58,098 nucleotides of DNA, from positions 1-58,098 of the forward strand of contig SIBR01000021.1 of assembly GCA_009695065.1 (NCBI GenBank), in the 5' to 3' direction. Each line of letters starts with the position of its first letter. The stretch's first letter is position 1. The translations under genes and the position numbers were made by a program. Positions 37,332 to 46,582 of the stretch are shown one piece after another. The notes beneath the pieces are model-generated. The model made no database searches. It worked only from the letters and a program-made list of their open reading frames with translations, and had not been told where the DNA came from. The DNA is from Opitutus sp. (lineage in GTDB: Bacteria > Verrucomicrobiota > Verrucomicrobiae > Opitutales > Opitutaceae).

Positions 37332-37458
37332 GCTTCACCCCAAGGGAAGGGAGGGATTCGCGCGAACCCAAAGTGGGAGGAGGGTGGCGAGTCCGGTTGG
37401 GAGTGCGGTGCGATTCGCGTTCCTCCGTATTCCGACTATGATCGCGGCAGGCATTATC

Positions 37459-37779
37459 ATGTTTTCCGCTGCCAAAGATTTGATGACGAGTTCCGCCGCC
37501 AGGGCTTACGTGAATAAATTCATCAGGCCCTATGGCACGGTGGACGAATTGAAGATCGACTCGAAGCGAAGCCGGATCGAGGTGGTGTGCCGTCTCGACG
37601 GTGAACTGGACCTGATCGGAGTGACGATCGAGCGCTACCGGATCGAGGCGAAGGACGGGAAGAATTTTCTCCACGTCGTGGAGAGTTCCGCCACGCGGCC
37701 ATGGCTGCAGGCGGTGATGCGCGATCACCTGCACGGACGCAAAGTGGAGCTGCCTTCGTGGGCGGCCACAGTGCTGTGA
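37459..37779 (+). CDS. Conserved-looking hypothetical protein, about 106 residues
   Basis: Begins MFSAAKDLMTSSAARAYVN, continues with GTVDELKIDSKRSRIEVVC and ends GRKVELPSWAATVL. It is predicted soluble, with alternating beta-strand-like stretches and no signal. I recognise no domain. A GGCAGG seven bases upstream supports the ATG at 37459; an in-frame ATG at 37438 would add seven residues. Confidence 0.75.
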   Translation: MFSAAKDLMTSSAARAYVNKFIRPYGTVDELKIDSKRSRIEVVCRLDGELDLIGVTIERYRIEAKDGKNFLHVVESSATRPWLQAVMRDHLHGRKVELPSWAATVL

Positions 37780-37848
37780 CCGCGGCTGTCGCTGAAACCT
37801 GATGGCGGGCGAAAGTCGCCAGCAGGGCGCCCAGGCCCGTCGGGGCGG

Positions 37849-38844
37849 CTACGAACCGACGATCCGGTCGATGGCGGCGAGCTCGTCGCGCGAAAGCTTC
37901 GGGTTTTTCAGCGCGGCCAGGTTTTCCTCGATCTGGCTCACCTTGCTGGCGCCGATCAGCGCGGACGTGATCGCGGGATTGCAGAGCACCCAAACGAGCG
38001 CGAGTTGGGCGAGCGATTGGCCGCGACCCCGGGCGATCGCATCGAGTTGGCGCAGCGTCACGAGCTTTTCCTCCGTGATGTGCTCAGGCTTCAGGAAGCG
38101 CGGGTCACGGGCGGCCCGGGCATCGGCCGGGATGCCGTTCAGGTAACGATTGGTTAGGAGGCCTTGGGCGAGCGGACAAAAGGCGATGCCACCGATGCCT
38201 TCCTCAATGAGCACACGCGTGAGATCGCCCTCGATCCAGCGATCGAAAAGGTGAAACCGCGGCTGGTGAATCAGGCAGGGTGTCCCCATTTCGCGCAGCA
38301 GGCGGGCGGCGCGCACCGTTTGTTCGGCGTTGTAGTTGGAAAGCCCGGCGTAGAGCGCCTTGCCCGAGCGCACCGCGTGCGCCACGGCGCCCATGGTTTC
38401 CTCGAGCGGCGTGGCGGGGTCGGGCCGGTGGGAATAAAAGATGTCAACGTAGTCGAGGCGCATCCGGCGCAGGCTCTGGTCGAGCGAGGAGAGCAGGTAT
38501 TTGCGCGAACCCCAGTCGCCGTAGGGGCCGTCCCACATCGTGTAGCCGGCCTTGGTGGATATGATCAGCTCGTCGCGGTGGGCGGCGAGATCGGTGTGGA
38601 GGATCTTCCCGAAAGTTTCCTCAGCCGACCCGGGCGGAGGCCCGTAGTTGTTCGCGAGGTCGAAGTGGGTAATGCCGAGGTCGAACGAGCGCAGGATCAA
38701 CGTGCGGCTGTTGGCGTAGTCGTCGACCGCCCCAAAATTATGCCAGAGGCCTAGGGATAGCGCGGGAAGCTGGATTCCGCTCCGGCCGCAGCGCCGGTAG
38801 AGGGTGGTCTGGTCGTAGCGGTTGGGGGCGGGAACGTGTGCCAT
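37849..38844 (-). CDS. Aldo/keto reductase, L-glyceraldehyde 3-phosphate reductase-like
   Basis: A 331-residue AKR14-like protein. The tetrad is visible: Asp and Tyr in FDLANNYG, Lys in STKAGYTMW and His in YSHRPDP. The C-terminus carries the NADPH-binding IGASKVSQIEEN. The overall pattern (CGRSGIQLPALSLGLWHNFG) is that of YghZ/GprA proteins, which reduce L-glyceraldehyde 3-phosphate and methylglyoxal-like aldehydes. Cytoplasmic. The ATG at 38844 gives the canonical N-terminus. Confidence 0.92.
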   Translation of the reverse strand: MAHVPAPNRYDQTTLYRRCGRSGIQLPALSLGLWHNFGAVDDYANSRTLILRSFDLGITHFDLANNYGPPPGSAEETFGKILHTDLAAHRDELIISTKAGYTMWDGPYGDWGSRKYLLSSLDQSLRRMRLDYVDIFYSHRPDPATPLEETMGAVAHAVRSGKALYAGLSNYNAEQTVRAARLLREMGTPCLIHQPRFHLFDRWIEGDLTRVLIEEGIGGIAFCPLAQGLLTNRYLNGIPADARAARDPRFLKPEHITEEKLVTLRQLDAIARGRGQSLAQLALVWVLCNPAITSALIGASKVSQIEENLAALKNPKLSRDELAAIDRIVGS

Positions 38845-38951
38845 AGGGAAAAGGATGCGGGAGACATTTGGCGGCGCCACGTTCCGGTCAAGGGACGAAC
38901 GGCCGGCGGGCCGATCCGAGGAGGTTTTTACCGGGATGGAGCGCGGCCGAT

Positions 38952-38979
38952 AAAAACCCCGCCGGACGATGCCGGCGGG
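38952..38979 (-). terminator. Rho-independent terminator of hpf
   Basis: CCCGCCGG (38958-38965) pairs with CCGGCGGG (38972-38979). Read on the minus strand the stem is followed by GTTTTT from the A-run at 38952-38956. It lies 27 bp behind the hpf stop. Confidence 0.8.
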
Positions 38980-39005
38980 CCGCGATTTCAGACTGGGTTG
39001 GCTAA

Positions 39006-39380
39006 TTACGCCAGCGTCTTGGGGATCTCCGCCTCGAGGTCAATCTCGTGGGGGTGATGGCGTTTGACGCGCTGGAGCTGGTGGCGGCGTTGCAGCATGC
39101 GGTCGAGTTTGTCGACCAGCATGGAAACGGCTTTGTGGCATTCATCCGCCTGGACGATCGCGTTCATGTCGGGCCCTTGAATTTCGATATGGCCTTTGGC
39201 CTTGAACTGGGCGCTGACCGCCTCGTTGCGGTCGCATTCCAGTTCCACGCGAAGTCGCACGATGCGCTCCTCATGACGAAACAATCGCTCGGCTTTTTCG
39301 CGGACGAAAGTCTTGAGCGACGGGGTCAGCTCAAGGTGGATGCCAGAGACGATTATTTCGTGGGGATTTTGGCTATTCAT
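39006..39380 (-). CDS. hpf: Short ribosome hibernation promoting factor HPF/RaiA
   Basis: A 124-residue protein with the S30AE fold: EIIVSGIHLELTPSLKTFV at the N-terminus, ERIVRLRVELEC, GHIEIQGPDMNAIVQADE, and a basic helix DRMLQRRHQLQRVKRH. It lacks the long C-terminal domain of the dimerising form. It would bind the 30S decoding region in stationary phase. The start at ATG 39380 is canonical. It is divergent from the short-chain dehydrogenase gene. Confidence 0.92.
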   Translation of the reverse strand: MNSQNPHEIIVSGIHLELTPSLKTFVREKAERLFRHEERIVRLRVELECDRNEAVSAQFKAKGHIEIQGPDMNAIVQADECHKAVSMLVDKLDRMLQRRHQLQRVKRHHPHEIDLEAEIPKTLA

Positions 39381-39465
39381 GTTTCTGCGTTGGGTTTTGG
39401 TTGAGCAAAACCGGGACGTAGCCCGGCCTTGCGGAAAGGAAGTTTCACCGTCTCTGTCGCTCGTC

Positions 39466-40284
39466 ATGACCTCGCTAAGCGAAGCGCTCAAACCGTTCTC
39501 TGCCGTCGTGCTGACGGGTGGATCTTCCGGTATTGGAAAATCGTTCATTGAGCTTGGCCAGAGGCTGAACCCGGAACTGTGGTTTTGCAACCTATCGCGC
39601 CGCCCGCCGGCGAAAAATAGTTTGGGACAAAGATTGAACCATTTTGCGTGTGACCTGACGCGTGCCGACGAAGTCGAGCGGGCGGCGGCGTCCGTCATCG
39701 GATTTCTCGGGCAGACGGTGCCCGCGGGGAAAATCCTCCTCATCAACAACAGCGGCTTCGGCGCCTTCGCGCCGTTTCCCGAGCCCGACCTGGCCCGGCA
39801 ACTTGAAATGATCGACCTGAATGTGCGGGCTGTGGTGCACCTCACCGGGCGCCTGTTGCCGCTGCTTCAGCAGCGGGGCGGGGTGATCATGAATATCGCA
39901 TCGACCGTGGCGTTTCAGCCAGCCCCGTATGCGGCCACCTATGGCGCAACCAAGGCGTTTGTGTTGAATTGGACCGTGGCCTTGAACGAGGAACTACGCG
40001 GCAGCCCGGTGCGCGCCATCGCGGTTTGTCCCGGCACCACGGAGACGGATTTTTTCCGCAGCGCTGGCGCGGTGGATGCCGCCGTGTCGGCGTCGCTGAG
40101 CATGACCAGCGACGCGGTGGTGAGGGCGGCGCTGCGGGCGCTGGCGGCGGGGCGCAGTCAGGTGGTGACCGGCTGGACCAACAACCTTTTCACGTGGCTG
40201 GGGGCGCGTTTGTCGAAGCCACTGGCGGCCCGGATTGCGGGCAAGGTGCTGGCCCGGCGGCGGCAGGCGAAAATCCACCCGTGA
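39466..40284 (+). CDS. Short-chain dehydrogenase/reductase
   Basis: A 272-residue SDR. The cofactor loop is VVLTGGSSGIG, NNSG takes the place of NNAG, the catalytic Ser is in MNIASTVAF, and the YxxxK pair is in YAATYGATKAF. CPGTTETDFF is the usual motif after strand six. It is classical in length and cytoplasmic; the substrate is unknown. Its stop overlaps the RluA-type gene start (GTGA), so the two are coupled. Confidence 0.92.
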   Translation: MTSLSEALKPFSAVVLTGGSSGIGKSFIELGQRLNPELWFCNLSRRPPAKNSLGQRLNHFACDLTRADEVERAAASVIGFLGQTVPAGKILLINNSGFGAFAPFPEPDLARQLEMIDLNVRAVVHLTGRLLPLLQQRGGVIMNIASTVAFQPAPYAATYGATKAFVLNWTVALNEELRGSPVRAIAVCPGTTETDFFRSAGAVDAAVSASLSMTSDAVVRAALRALAAGRSQVVTGWTNNLFTWLGARLSKPLAARIAGKVLARRRQAKIHP

Positions 40285-41114
40285 ACGCACCGGTGCCGGG
40301 CGCGGGCATGCCCGATGACGACTTCTCGCGGCGGGCGTGTGCGTGGCCCCGTCGGCCCAAGACGCAGGGGCCTGTGCGCATGATCGCGCCCGACGAAGTG
40401 CCGGGCTGGATCATTTATGAGGACGCCCGCTTGCTTGTGGTGAACAAGCCCGGCGACGTGGTGTGCCATCCCTCGAAAGCGGGCCCGTGGTCGAGCCTCG
40501 TGGGCGCATTGCGCGAATACACCGGATTGCCGACGGTGCATCTCGTGTTCCGGCTCGATCGGGAAACGAGCGGCGTGGTCGTGCTCGCGAAGGATGCGAA
40601 AATGGCGAGTCGCCTCCAGGTCGCGATGCAGGAGCGAAAGTTAGGCAAACGCTATCAGGCGGTTTTGACCGGAGAAATGCCGGCGGCGGTCACCGTGGAC
40701 CAACCGCTCGGTGACGATGTGACCAGCCCGGTTTTCATCAAATCGGCGGTGGCGGAGGGCGGGCGGGCGGCGATCACGCACTTTACGCCACTCGCGACCA
40801 GCCGCGGATTCACGCTGGCGAATGTGGTCACCGAGACCGGACGAAAACACCAGATCCGCGCGCACGCGCAGTGGCTCGGCTACTCGCTCGTCGGCGACAA
40901 GATTTACGGCCCCGACGCGCGGCTCTACCTGGATTTCATCGATCACGGTTGGACGGAAGCGCTCGCGGCGCGACTCCTCCTGACCCGGCAGGCGCTGCAT
41001 TGCGCCGAAATCGATCTGAGGCCCGCGCGGATGGAGCACGTGTTTACGGCGTCGCTGGCGGCGGATCTGCGCGAGTTTTGTTTGGCACACGGGCTTGGGG
41101 AAGCGGTGCGCTGA
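40281..41114 (+). CDS. RluA-family RNA pseudouridine synthase
   Basis: A 277-residue protein. LLVVNKPGDVVCHPS is motif I. Motif II reads FRLDRETSG with the catalytic Asp near residue 93; most RluA members have His in place of the Phe. ETGRKHQIRAHAQWLG is motif III. No S4 domain is seen, so the target (23S rRNA or tRNA) is open. The GTG at 40281 overlaps the stop of the upstream dehydrogenase gene; an ATG at 40308 is possible. Confidence 0.9.
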   Translation: MNAPVPGAGMPDDDFSRRACAWPRRPKTQGPVRMIAPDEVPGWIIYEDARLLVVNKPGDVVCHPSKAGPWSSLVGALREYTGLPTVHLVFRLDRETSGVVVLAKDAKMASRLQVAMQERKLGKRYQAVLTGEMPAAVTVDQPLGDDVTSPVFIKSAVAEGGRAAITHFTPLATSRGFTLANVVTETGRKHQIRAHAQWLGYSLVGDKIYGPDARLYLDFIDHGWTEALAARLLLTRQALHCAEIDLRPARMEHVFTASLAADLREFCLAHGLGEAVR

Positions 41115-41207
41115 CGATTGCGTTGTCCGTGAGGGCGAATGGGCTTGTCGAACGGGTCGGGCGGCGACGTAGACTGCCGACCGCCGACGTCGTCGCGCCG
41201 AAAATTC

Positions 41208-42572
41208 ATGGCAGCCCTTGCGAACCCCACTGCGAAGAAGACCGTATTGCGGAAACCTGCGGCGCCGCGTCCGACTCGATCGATGGCCGTCGCGCTTCGA
41301 GAACTCCCCGGGGATTGGAAAATTCTCTGCGAAGGCATCGGCGAGCGGCGGGCGGGCACGACCGGGGAGCGACGGGCCGCCGAGTTTATCGTTCAGCGCC
41401 TGCGCGATGCTGGCATTCCACGGGTCCGAACAGAACTGTTTCCGTGCACGAGCCTACATTCCGCCCGCGCGGAAGTTCAGGCGTTGACCGGCAAGGCGTG
41501 GCGGAAGGTCGAGGCGGCCGTCGTGGTGGGCGCCCCTTCAACCCCGGGTCAGGTTCCCGTGGAGGGGCCGTTGGTGTGGTTGGAGATGCCGGAGGCCGGG
41601 CACCGGCTGCGCCCGGGCGGAATGCGCGGTCAAATTCTCGGGCTGTTTGGTCCGATGCCCACCTCCGCGGCCATGCATCGGCGGTTGGTGGCGGCTGAGC
41701 CGCTCGCGGTCATCCATATCGACGAGCGGTTTCCGCTTTCCTGGACAAAGAACGATGGCGTCTATCCCTATTGGGCGAGGCGCTATGGCATGCCGCCCAC
41801 CCTGACCGTGCCCTATACCGAGGCGTGGCGCTGGCGCTGCGACGGAGTTGCACGGCTGCGGGTGCGCGCGGTCGCCGATCTGCGCCGGGCCGAGTCGCAA
41901 AATGTCGTCGGCGAACTGCCGGGCCTCGAGCCCCGCCTGCCGGGGTTGATCATCACCGCGCATCATGACACCCAGTGCGGCAATCCCGGAGCGGATGATA
42001 ACGGGTCCGGCGTCGTGTCGCTGTTGACGCTCGCGCGGGCGCTGGCGGGCCACTCGTGGCGGCGGACGATCCAGTTCGCCTCCTTCGGCGCCGAGGAACA
42101 GCTGTCCGTCGGTTCGACGGCGTTCGTGCGCCGGCACAAGACGGGGACGGAGCGCACGGGCCTCGTGCTCAACTTCGACAGCGTGGCGTCGCCCCTCGGG
42201 CACTTCAGCCTGTGGCTCGCGGGCGATCCGCGTCTGGCCCGGTTCGCGACTCGCCGGCTCGCGCAGGGAGGCTTGGATGCCGAAGTGCGTCATGTGATCA
42301 CGCCGTTCGTGGACTGTTTTCCCTTTAACCGGGCCGGCATTCCCTCGATCTGGTTTCGCCGCACGAACTTCGTCGGTGGACGCTGGCAGCACCACAGCCG
42401 CCACGACACGCTCGCCAACGTTTCGGTGACGGAACTGAGCCGCCTGCTGACCGCGATTGGTCCGCTGGTGCACGACCTCGCGAATCGGAAAACGTGGCCG
42501 TTCGAAGGCCGGCTGAATCGGACCCAGCGCGCGGGCGCGGTTCGGATTTCGCGCGAGCTGCTCGGCTGGTGA
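41208..42572 (+). CDS. M28-family zinc metallopeptidase
   Basis: A 454-residue aminopeptidase-like protein. Zinc ligands expected for M28 are visible: His in ITAHHDTQ, bridging Asp in GADDNGSG, catalytic and metal Glu in FGAEEQLSVGS, Asp in LNFDSVAS and His in HHSRHDT. An inserted PA-like domain lies before the peptidase core (about residues 85-220). No clear signal peptide is seen with the ATG at 41208 (MAALANPTAKK). It ends 11 bp before the next gene and is probably cotranscribed with it. Confidence 0.88.
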   Translation: MAALANPTAKKTVLRKPAAPRPTRSMAVALRELPGDWKILCEGIGERRAGTTGERRAAEFIVQRLRDAGIPRVRTELFPCTSLHSARAEVQALTGKAWRKVEAAVVVGAPSTPGQVPVEGPLVWLEMPEAGHRLRPGGMRGQILGLFGPMPTSAAMHRRLVAAEPLAVIHIDERFPLSWTKNDGVYPYWARRYGMPPTLTVPYTEAWRWRCDGVARLRVRAVADLRRAESQNVVGELPGLEPRLPGLIITAHHDTQCGNPGADDNGSGVVSLLTLARALAGHSWRRTIQFASFGAEEQLSVGSTAFVRRHKTGTERTGLVLNFDSVASPLGHFSLWLAGDPRLARFATRRLAQGGLDAEVRHVITPFVDCFPFNRAGIPSIWFRRTNFVGGRWQHHSRHDTLANVSVTELSRLLTAIGPLVHDLANRKTWPFEGRLNRTQRAGAVRISRELLGW

Positions 42573-42583
42573 CCCCTACTGCG

Positions 42584-43624
42584 ATGATGAAAAAATACAA
42601 TGTGGGCATGATTGGCTACGGTTGGGCGACGGGGGCGCACATTGCGGCGATCAACGCCACGCCGCTGGCGCGCGTGACCGCCGTCTACTCCTCGCGGCCG
42701 CTGGATCCGGCGGTGCTCAGCCAGCGGCACGGTTGTGCGCTGGAGGGGTTCAGCGATCTGGAGGCCATGCTGCGGCGCGACGACATCCACGCCGTTTCGA
42801 TCTGCAGTTATCCCCAGCTGCATGCGAGCCACGCGATCGCGGCGGTCCGGGCGGGAAAACATTTCATTCTGGAGAAGCCGATCGCGCTTTCGCTGGAGGA
42901 CACGCGCGCGGTCGTCGCCGCCGTTCAGGCCGCGCCGGTGCGAGGCTGCGTTTGTTTCGAAGGGCGTTTTTCCGGCCAGTTCCTCGCGACGAAGGCCCTG
43001 ATCGACCAGGGCCTGCTCGGCCGGATTCACTACGGCGAGTGCGACTACTTCCACGGCATCGGCCCGTGGTACGGGCAATATCGTTGGAACACGCGCAAGG
43101 ACGCCGGTGGCAGCAGCCTGCTCACGGCCGGACTGCACGCCCTGAGTTCCCTGCTGCTCTGCATGGGCAACGAGGTGGAGTCCGTGGTCAGCCATTCGGT
43201 CCGCTCGGCCAACGAGGATTTCGCCCGGTATGAGTATCCCACGACGTCGGTCACCGTCGTCCGTTTTCGGGACGGCCGGATCGGCAAGGTCGCCTCGGTC
43301 GTCGATTGTGTGCAGCCTTATTACCGGCACGTGCACCTCGTGGGGAGCGAAGGTTCGTTGCTCGACAACCGCTTCCATTCGCGCCGCATCCCCGGCCTCG
43401 ACTCCCGCCGCTGGAGCGAACTCGCCGTCCCGATGCTCGATTCGGGCAACGTCTACGATCATCCCTACCAGACGCAATTTGAGTCGTTTTTCTCCGCCTT
43501 GGATCGCGGGCAGGACATGCCGTTGACCAGCTTTGCCGAGGCATTGATCACACACCGGGTGGCATTGGCGGCCGATTTGTCGGCCGAGCAGGGCCGGCCG
43601 GTGCGGCTGGATGAGATCGTGTAA
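42584..43624 (+). CDS. Gfo/Idh/MocA family oxidoreductase
   Basis: A 346-residue cytoplasmic dehydrogenase. VGMIGYGWATGAHI is the NAD(P) loop, and FILEKPIALSLEDT contains the EKP motif with the catalytic lysine. GGSSLLTAGLHALSSL corresponds to the motif that supplies the active-site Asp/His in the C-terminal domain. It starts with a double ATG at 42584/42587. It follows the M28 peptidase closely; no common pathway is apparent. Confidence 0.92.
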   Translation: MMKKYNVGMIGYGWATGAHIAAINATPLARVTAVYSSRPLDPAVLSQRHGCALEGFSDLEAMLRRDDIHAVSICSYPQLHASHAIAAVRAGKHFILEKPIALSLEDTRAVVAAVQAAPVRGCVCFEGRFSGQFLATKALIDQGLLGRIHYGECDYFHGIGPWYGQYRWNTRKDAGGSSLLTAGLHALSSLLLCMGNEVESVVSHSVRSANEDFARYEYPTTSVTVVRFRDGRIGKVASVVDCVQPYYRHVHLVGSEGSLLDNRFHSRRIPGLDSRRWSELAVPMLDSGNVYDHPYQTQFESFFSALDRGQDMPLTSFAEALITHRVALAADLSAEQGRPVRLDEIV

Positions 43625-43641
43625 CGCCCGCGGCTGTCGGC

Positions 43642-44457
43642 CTACAGCACGCGGGCGATCGCCGCGTCGAGCGCGGTCCGGTGTGCGGCGATGCGCCGGG
43701 CGAGCGGCAGCGCGGAGGGCGTCTCGATCGTGTAGCCGAGCTGCGTGTGGTGGGCGCGCAGGTAGATCGACTCTGGCCAGAGTTCGCGCAGCGCGGGATC
43801 ATTGATCGGGCGTATGATGCCGGGCTCCGCGATGGCGCGGCCGTCGATTACCCCGGCGGTCTCGATGGGGCAGACTTTTTCGACCGCCTCGATCAACGGC
43901 CGGGCGAGGCTGCGGTCTCCGGTCGGATTCAGTTCGTAAACGTAGAATCCCCCTGCTTCCCAATCCTCGTGCAGGCAGATCGCGAGGTTGAAATTGGGTT
44001 GGCGCTGCAGCCAGCGCGCATGCCCCTGAATCTCATGGGAGCGGGGCGCCTTGTAGTCGCGGTTCAAGTCGACGCCCTCGGCATTCTCGCGGGTGCGGCG
44101 GATAAACCCGGCCGGATTCAGCAAAGGGCAAAGAAACCAGACGGCGCGGTCGTCGAACCGGCCTGCTTCGATCAACTCGAGCAGAGCGAGCGGCCCGGCC
44201 GGTTCGTCGCCGTGAATGCCGGCGGAAAGATAGATCCGCGGCCGGGGCCCCGGCGTGCGCCTGGTCAGCGCGAACAGCGGGCAGCCGGCGGCCTCGCCGA
44301 ACCGCTCGGCGCGAAATCCCTGCGCGCGCGCCGCGTCTTCGATCCGGGCGGCGAACTCGACGGGGTGGAGGACGGAGTCTTTGACAGAGTTAACAGTATC
44401 GAGACGATTAGCCGTTTCGCTTTGGAATCCATCCTGTAATTCTGTCTTCACGCTCAT
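43642..44457 (-). CDS. M14-family zinc carboxypeptidase (MpaA/succinylglutamate desuccinylase-like)
   Basis: A 271-residue M14 peptidase. Zinc ligands are in [11 protein letters not shown] (HxxE) and ICLHEDW (His); DLNRDY holds the Asn-Arg pair for the substrate carboxylate, and YTIETPS the catalytic Glu. The size and the TIETPS motif are like MpaA, which trims muropeptides. The only upstream starts are ATG 44457 and GTG 44451; the ATG overlaps the gltX start codon on the other strand inside one CATG, so each gene's promoter must lie within the other gene. Confidence 0.88.
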   Translation of the reverse strand: MSVKTELQDGFQSETANRLDTVNSVKDSVLHPVEFAARIEDAARAQGFRAERFGEAAGCPLFALTRRTPGPRPRIYLSAGIHGDEPAGPLALLELIEAGRFDDRAVWFLCPLLNPAGFIRRTRENAEGVDLNRDYKAPRSHEIQGHARWLQRQPNFNLAICLHEDWEAGGFYVYELNPTGDRSLARPLIEAVEKVCPIETAGVIDGRAIAEPGIIRPINDPALRELWPESIYLRAHHTQLGYTIETPSALPLARRIAAHRTALDAAIARVL

Positions 44458-45853
44458 GTCTCAAGTTCGCGTTCGTTTTGCTCCGAGTCCCACCGGTTTT
44501 TTTCACATCGGCAGCGCCCGCACGGCGTTGTTCAACTGGCTGTATGCCCGTCACACGGGCGGCGCGTTCATCCTGCGGATCGAGGACACGGACAAGGAAC
44601 GCAACAGCGAGGCCTTCCTCAACCTGATCTACGACAGCCTGAGCTGGCTCGGCCTCAATTGGGACGAGGGCCCGAAAGTCGGTAAAAACGGCGGAGGCGA
44701 TTTCGGTCCGTACCGGCAAAGCGAGCGCGGCGCGATCTACCAAGAGTACGTCGCCAGGCTGGTCGCGGCCGGCCGCGCCTACGAAAAGGACGGCGCGATC
44801 TGGTTCCGGCTGCTCGGGGAGCGCTTCGAGGTGTTCGACGAGCACCGCAAGAAGACCGTCACGAAGGTGAAGGTCCCGCCGGTCGTCATCGAGGACCGCA
44901 TTCGCGGCCGGGTGGAGCGCGTCGAGGACGAGGATTTCGTCATCGTGCGTTCGGACGGCAATCCGGTGTTCCATCTCGTGAATGTCGTCGACGACATCAC
45001 GATGAACGTGACGCACATCATCCGCGGCGAGGACCATCTCTCGAACACGAGCAAGCACGTGCATCTCTACGAGGGCTTCGGAGTACGGCCGCCGGAGTTC
45101 GCCCATATTCCGCTCATCCTGAAGCAGAACGGGCCGGGCAAGATGTCCAAGCGCGACCAGGGGGCGTTGATCGAGGAATACCAGCGGCGCGGTTACCTGC
45201 CGGAGGCGCTGGTGAATTTCCTTTGTTTGCTCGGCTGGAACCCGGGCGACGACCGGGAAAAGATGCCGATCGCGGACATCATCCGCCTGTTCGACCTGCC
45301 CGGTGTGAACCAGAGCAATGCGCGTTTCGACGACAAGAAACTCGCGCACATGAACCTGGCCTACCTGCTGGAGCTGCCGGCCGACGGCTTCGTCGCGCTG
45401 GCCCGGGAATTTTTCCAGCGCCAGCCAGCGAGCGCCCCGGTGGCGGCGGCGCTGGCGGCGGACGCCGGCTATTTCCGCGAGGTGATGTTGCTCAGCCAGC
45501 CCAAGATCAAGGGCACCGAGGAACTGCCGGCCTACACCACTTATTTCTTCACGGAGGATTTTCCCGTCGACGCGAAGGTGCGCGAAAAGGTGTTTGCCAA
45601 GGGTGACCCGAAGGCCCGCTTGCGCGATTTGGTGGCGGCCTTGCCAACCTTCGACCTCACGAGCGACACGGCAATTGAGGAGGCGATCAAGGCGCTCGCG
45701 GCGACCCACACCGTTGGTTTCGGTGACTTTCAGGCGCCGGCCCGGCTGGCGCTGTCCGGCACAAATGTCGGCCCGAGTATCACGGGCATGATGCGCGTTC
45801 TCGGCCGCGAGCGTGTGGGGCAACGCATCGCGCGGCTGCTCGCCGCCGGATAA
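44456..45853 (+). CDS. gltX: Glutamyl-tRNA synthetase
   Basis: A 465-residue class I aminoacyl-tRNA synthetase. [20 protein letters not shown] contains the HIGH signature as [15 protein letters not shown] and KMSKRDQGA follow, then the alpha-helical cage domain. It charges tRNA-Glu (and perhaps tRNA-Gln, although a glnS is present here). The start at 44456 gives [11 protein letters not shown]. No Shine-Dalgarno is obvious. Confidence 0.97.
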   Translation: MSQVRVRFAPSPTGFFHIGSARTALFNWLYARHTGGAFILRIEDTDKERNSEAFLNLIYDSLSWLGLNWDEGPKVGKNGGGDFGPYRQSERGAIYQEYVARLVAAGRAYEKDGAIWFRLLGERFEVFDEHRKKTVTKVKVPPVVIEDRIRGRVERVEDEDFVIVRSDGNPVFHLVNVVDDITMNVTHIIRGEDHLSNTSKHVHLYEGFGVRPPEFAHIPLILKQNGPGKMSKRDQGALIEEYQRRGYLPEALVNFLCLLGWNPGDDREKMPIADIIRLFDLPGVNQSNARFDDKKLAHMNLAYLLELPADGFVALAREFFQRQPASAPVAAALAADAGYFREVMLLSQPKIKGTEELPAYTTYFFTEDFPVDAKVREKVFAKGDPKARLRDLVAALPTFDLTSDTAIEEAIKALAATHTVGFGDFQAPARLALSGTNVGPSITGMMRVLGRERVGQRIARLLAAG

Positions 45854-45867
45854 GTCACAATCGGTGC

Positions 45868-45904
45868 CGGCGGGCTGCGCCGGGGGTGAAAGTGCGGCCC
45901 GCCG
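45868..45904. terminator. Bidirectional hairpin between gltX and thrH
   Basis: CGGCGGGC (45868-45875) pairs with GCCCGCCG (45897-45904) between two convergent genes. There is no T-run on either side, so it is a weak candidate. Confidence 0.4.
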
Positions 45905-45905
45905 C

Positions 45906-46508
45906 TTACAAGCGATCGACGATAAGCTTCAGCAGCGCGGCGTAGTCATTCACCGCCGGAAACTGCGGGAACTGGCGGACGATGTTCTCCGGAGCGTGAA
46001 ACAGGATGCCATGGTCGGCCTGGCCGAGCATGGTCGTGTCGTTGAACGAATCACCGGCGGCGACGACGTTGTAGTTGAGCGACTGCAGGGCCGCGACCGA
46101 GTGCTTTTTCTGGTCGGGCATCCGCAGTTGGTAGCCGGTGATGCGGTCGTTCTCGACGATGAGCCGGTGGCAGAAAAGCGTCGGCCAGCCGAGCTGGCGC
46201 ATGAAGGGCTGGGCGAACTGCTCGAAGGTGTCGGAGAGGATGATGACCTGCGTGCGCTGCCGGAGGGTATCGACGAACTCACGCGCGCCGGGCAGCAGCG
46301 GCAGCGCGGCGATCGTTTCCTGGATTTTCGAGAGCGTCATCCCGTGCCGGGCGAGGAGGTCCAGCCGGTAGAGCATGAGCTTGTCGTAGTCTGGTTCGTC
46401 CCGCGTCGTGCGCTGCAGCGCGGGAATCCCCGTGCGTTCGGCGACGGCGATCCAGATCTCCGGCGTGAGGACGCCTTCCATGTCGAGGGTGACGATGCTC
46501 TGCTTCAC
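45906..46508 (-). CDS. thrH: ThrH-type phosphoserine phosphatase / homoserine phosphotransferase
   Basis: A 200-residue HAD-superfamily protein, the typical ThrH length. Motif I is TLDMEGVLTPEIW, where the second Asp of the classical DxDG is replaced by Glu as in ThrH. Motif II is IILSDTFEQF and motif IV AAGDSFNDTTML. ThrH dephosphorylates phosphoserine and can transfer phosphate to homoserine. Third in a minus-strand run with glnS and yceH. Confidence 0.92.
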   Translation of the reverse strand: MKQSIVTLDMEGVLTPEIWIAVAERTGIPALQRTTRDEPDYDKLMLYRLDLLARHGMTLSKIQETIAALPLLPGAREFVDTLRQRTQVIILSDTFEQFAQPFMRQLGWPTLFCHRLIVENDRITGYQLRMPDQKKHSVAALQSLNYNVVAAGDSFNDTTMLGQADHGILFHAPENIVRQFPQFPAVNDYAALLKLIVDRL

Positions 46509-46582
46509 AAGGGGTCAGTGAACCAGAGAATTTTGCACGAATGCAAGCGCGGGGGGCGCCCCGCCACGAAACCGTCGCCGGC

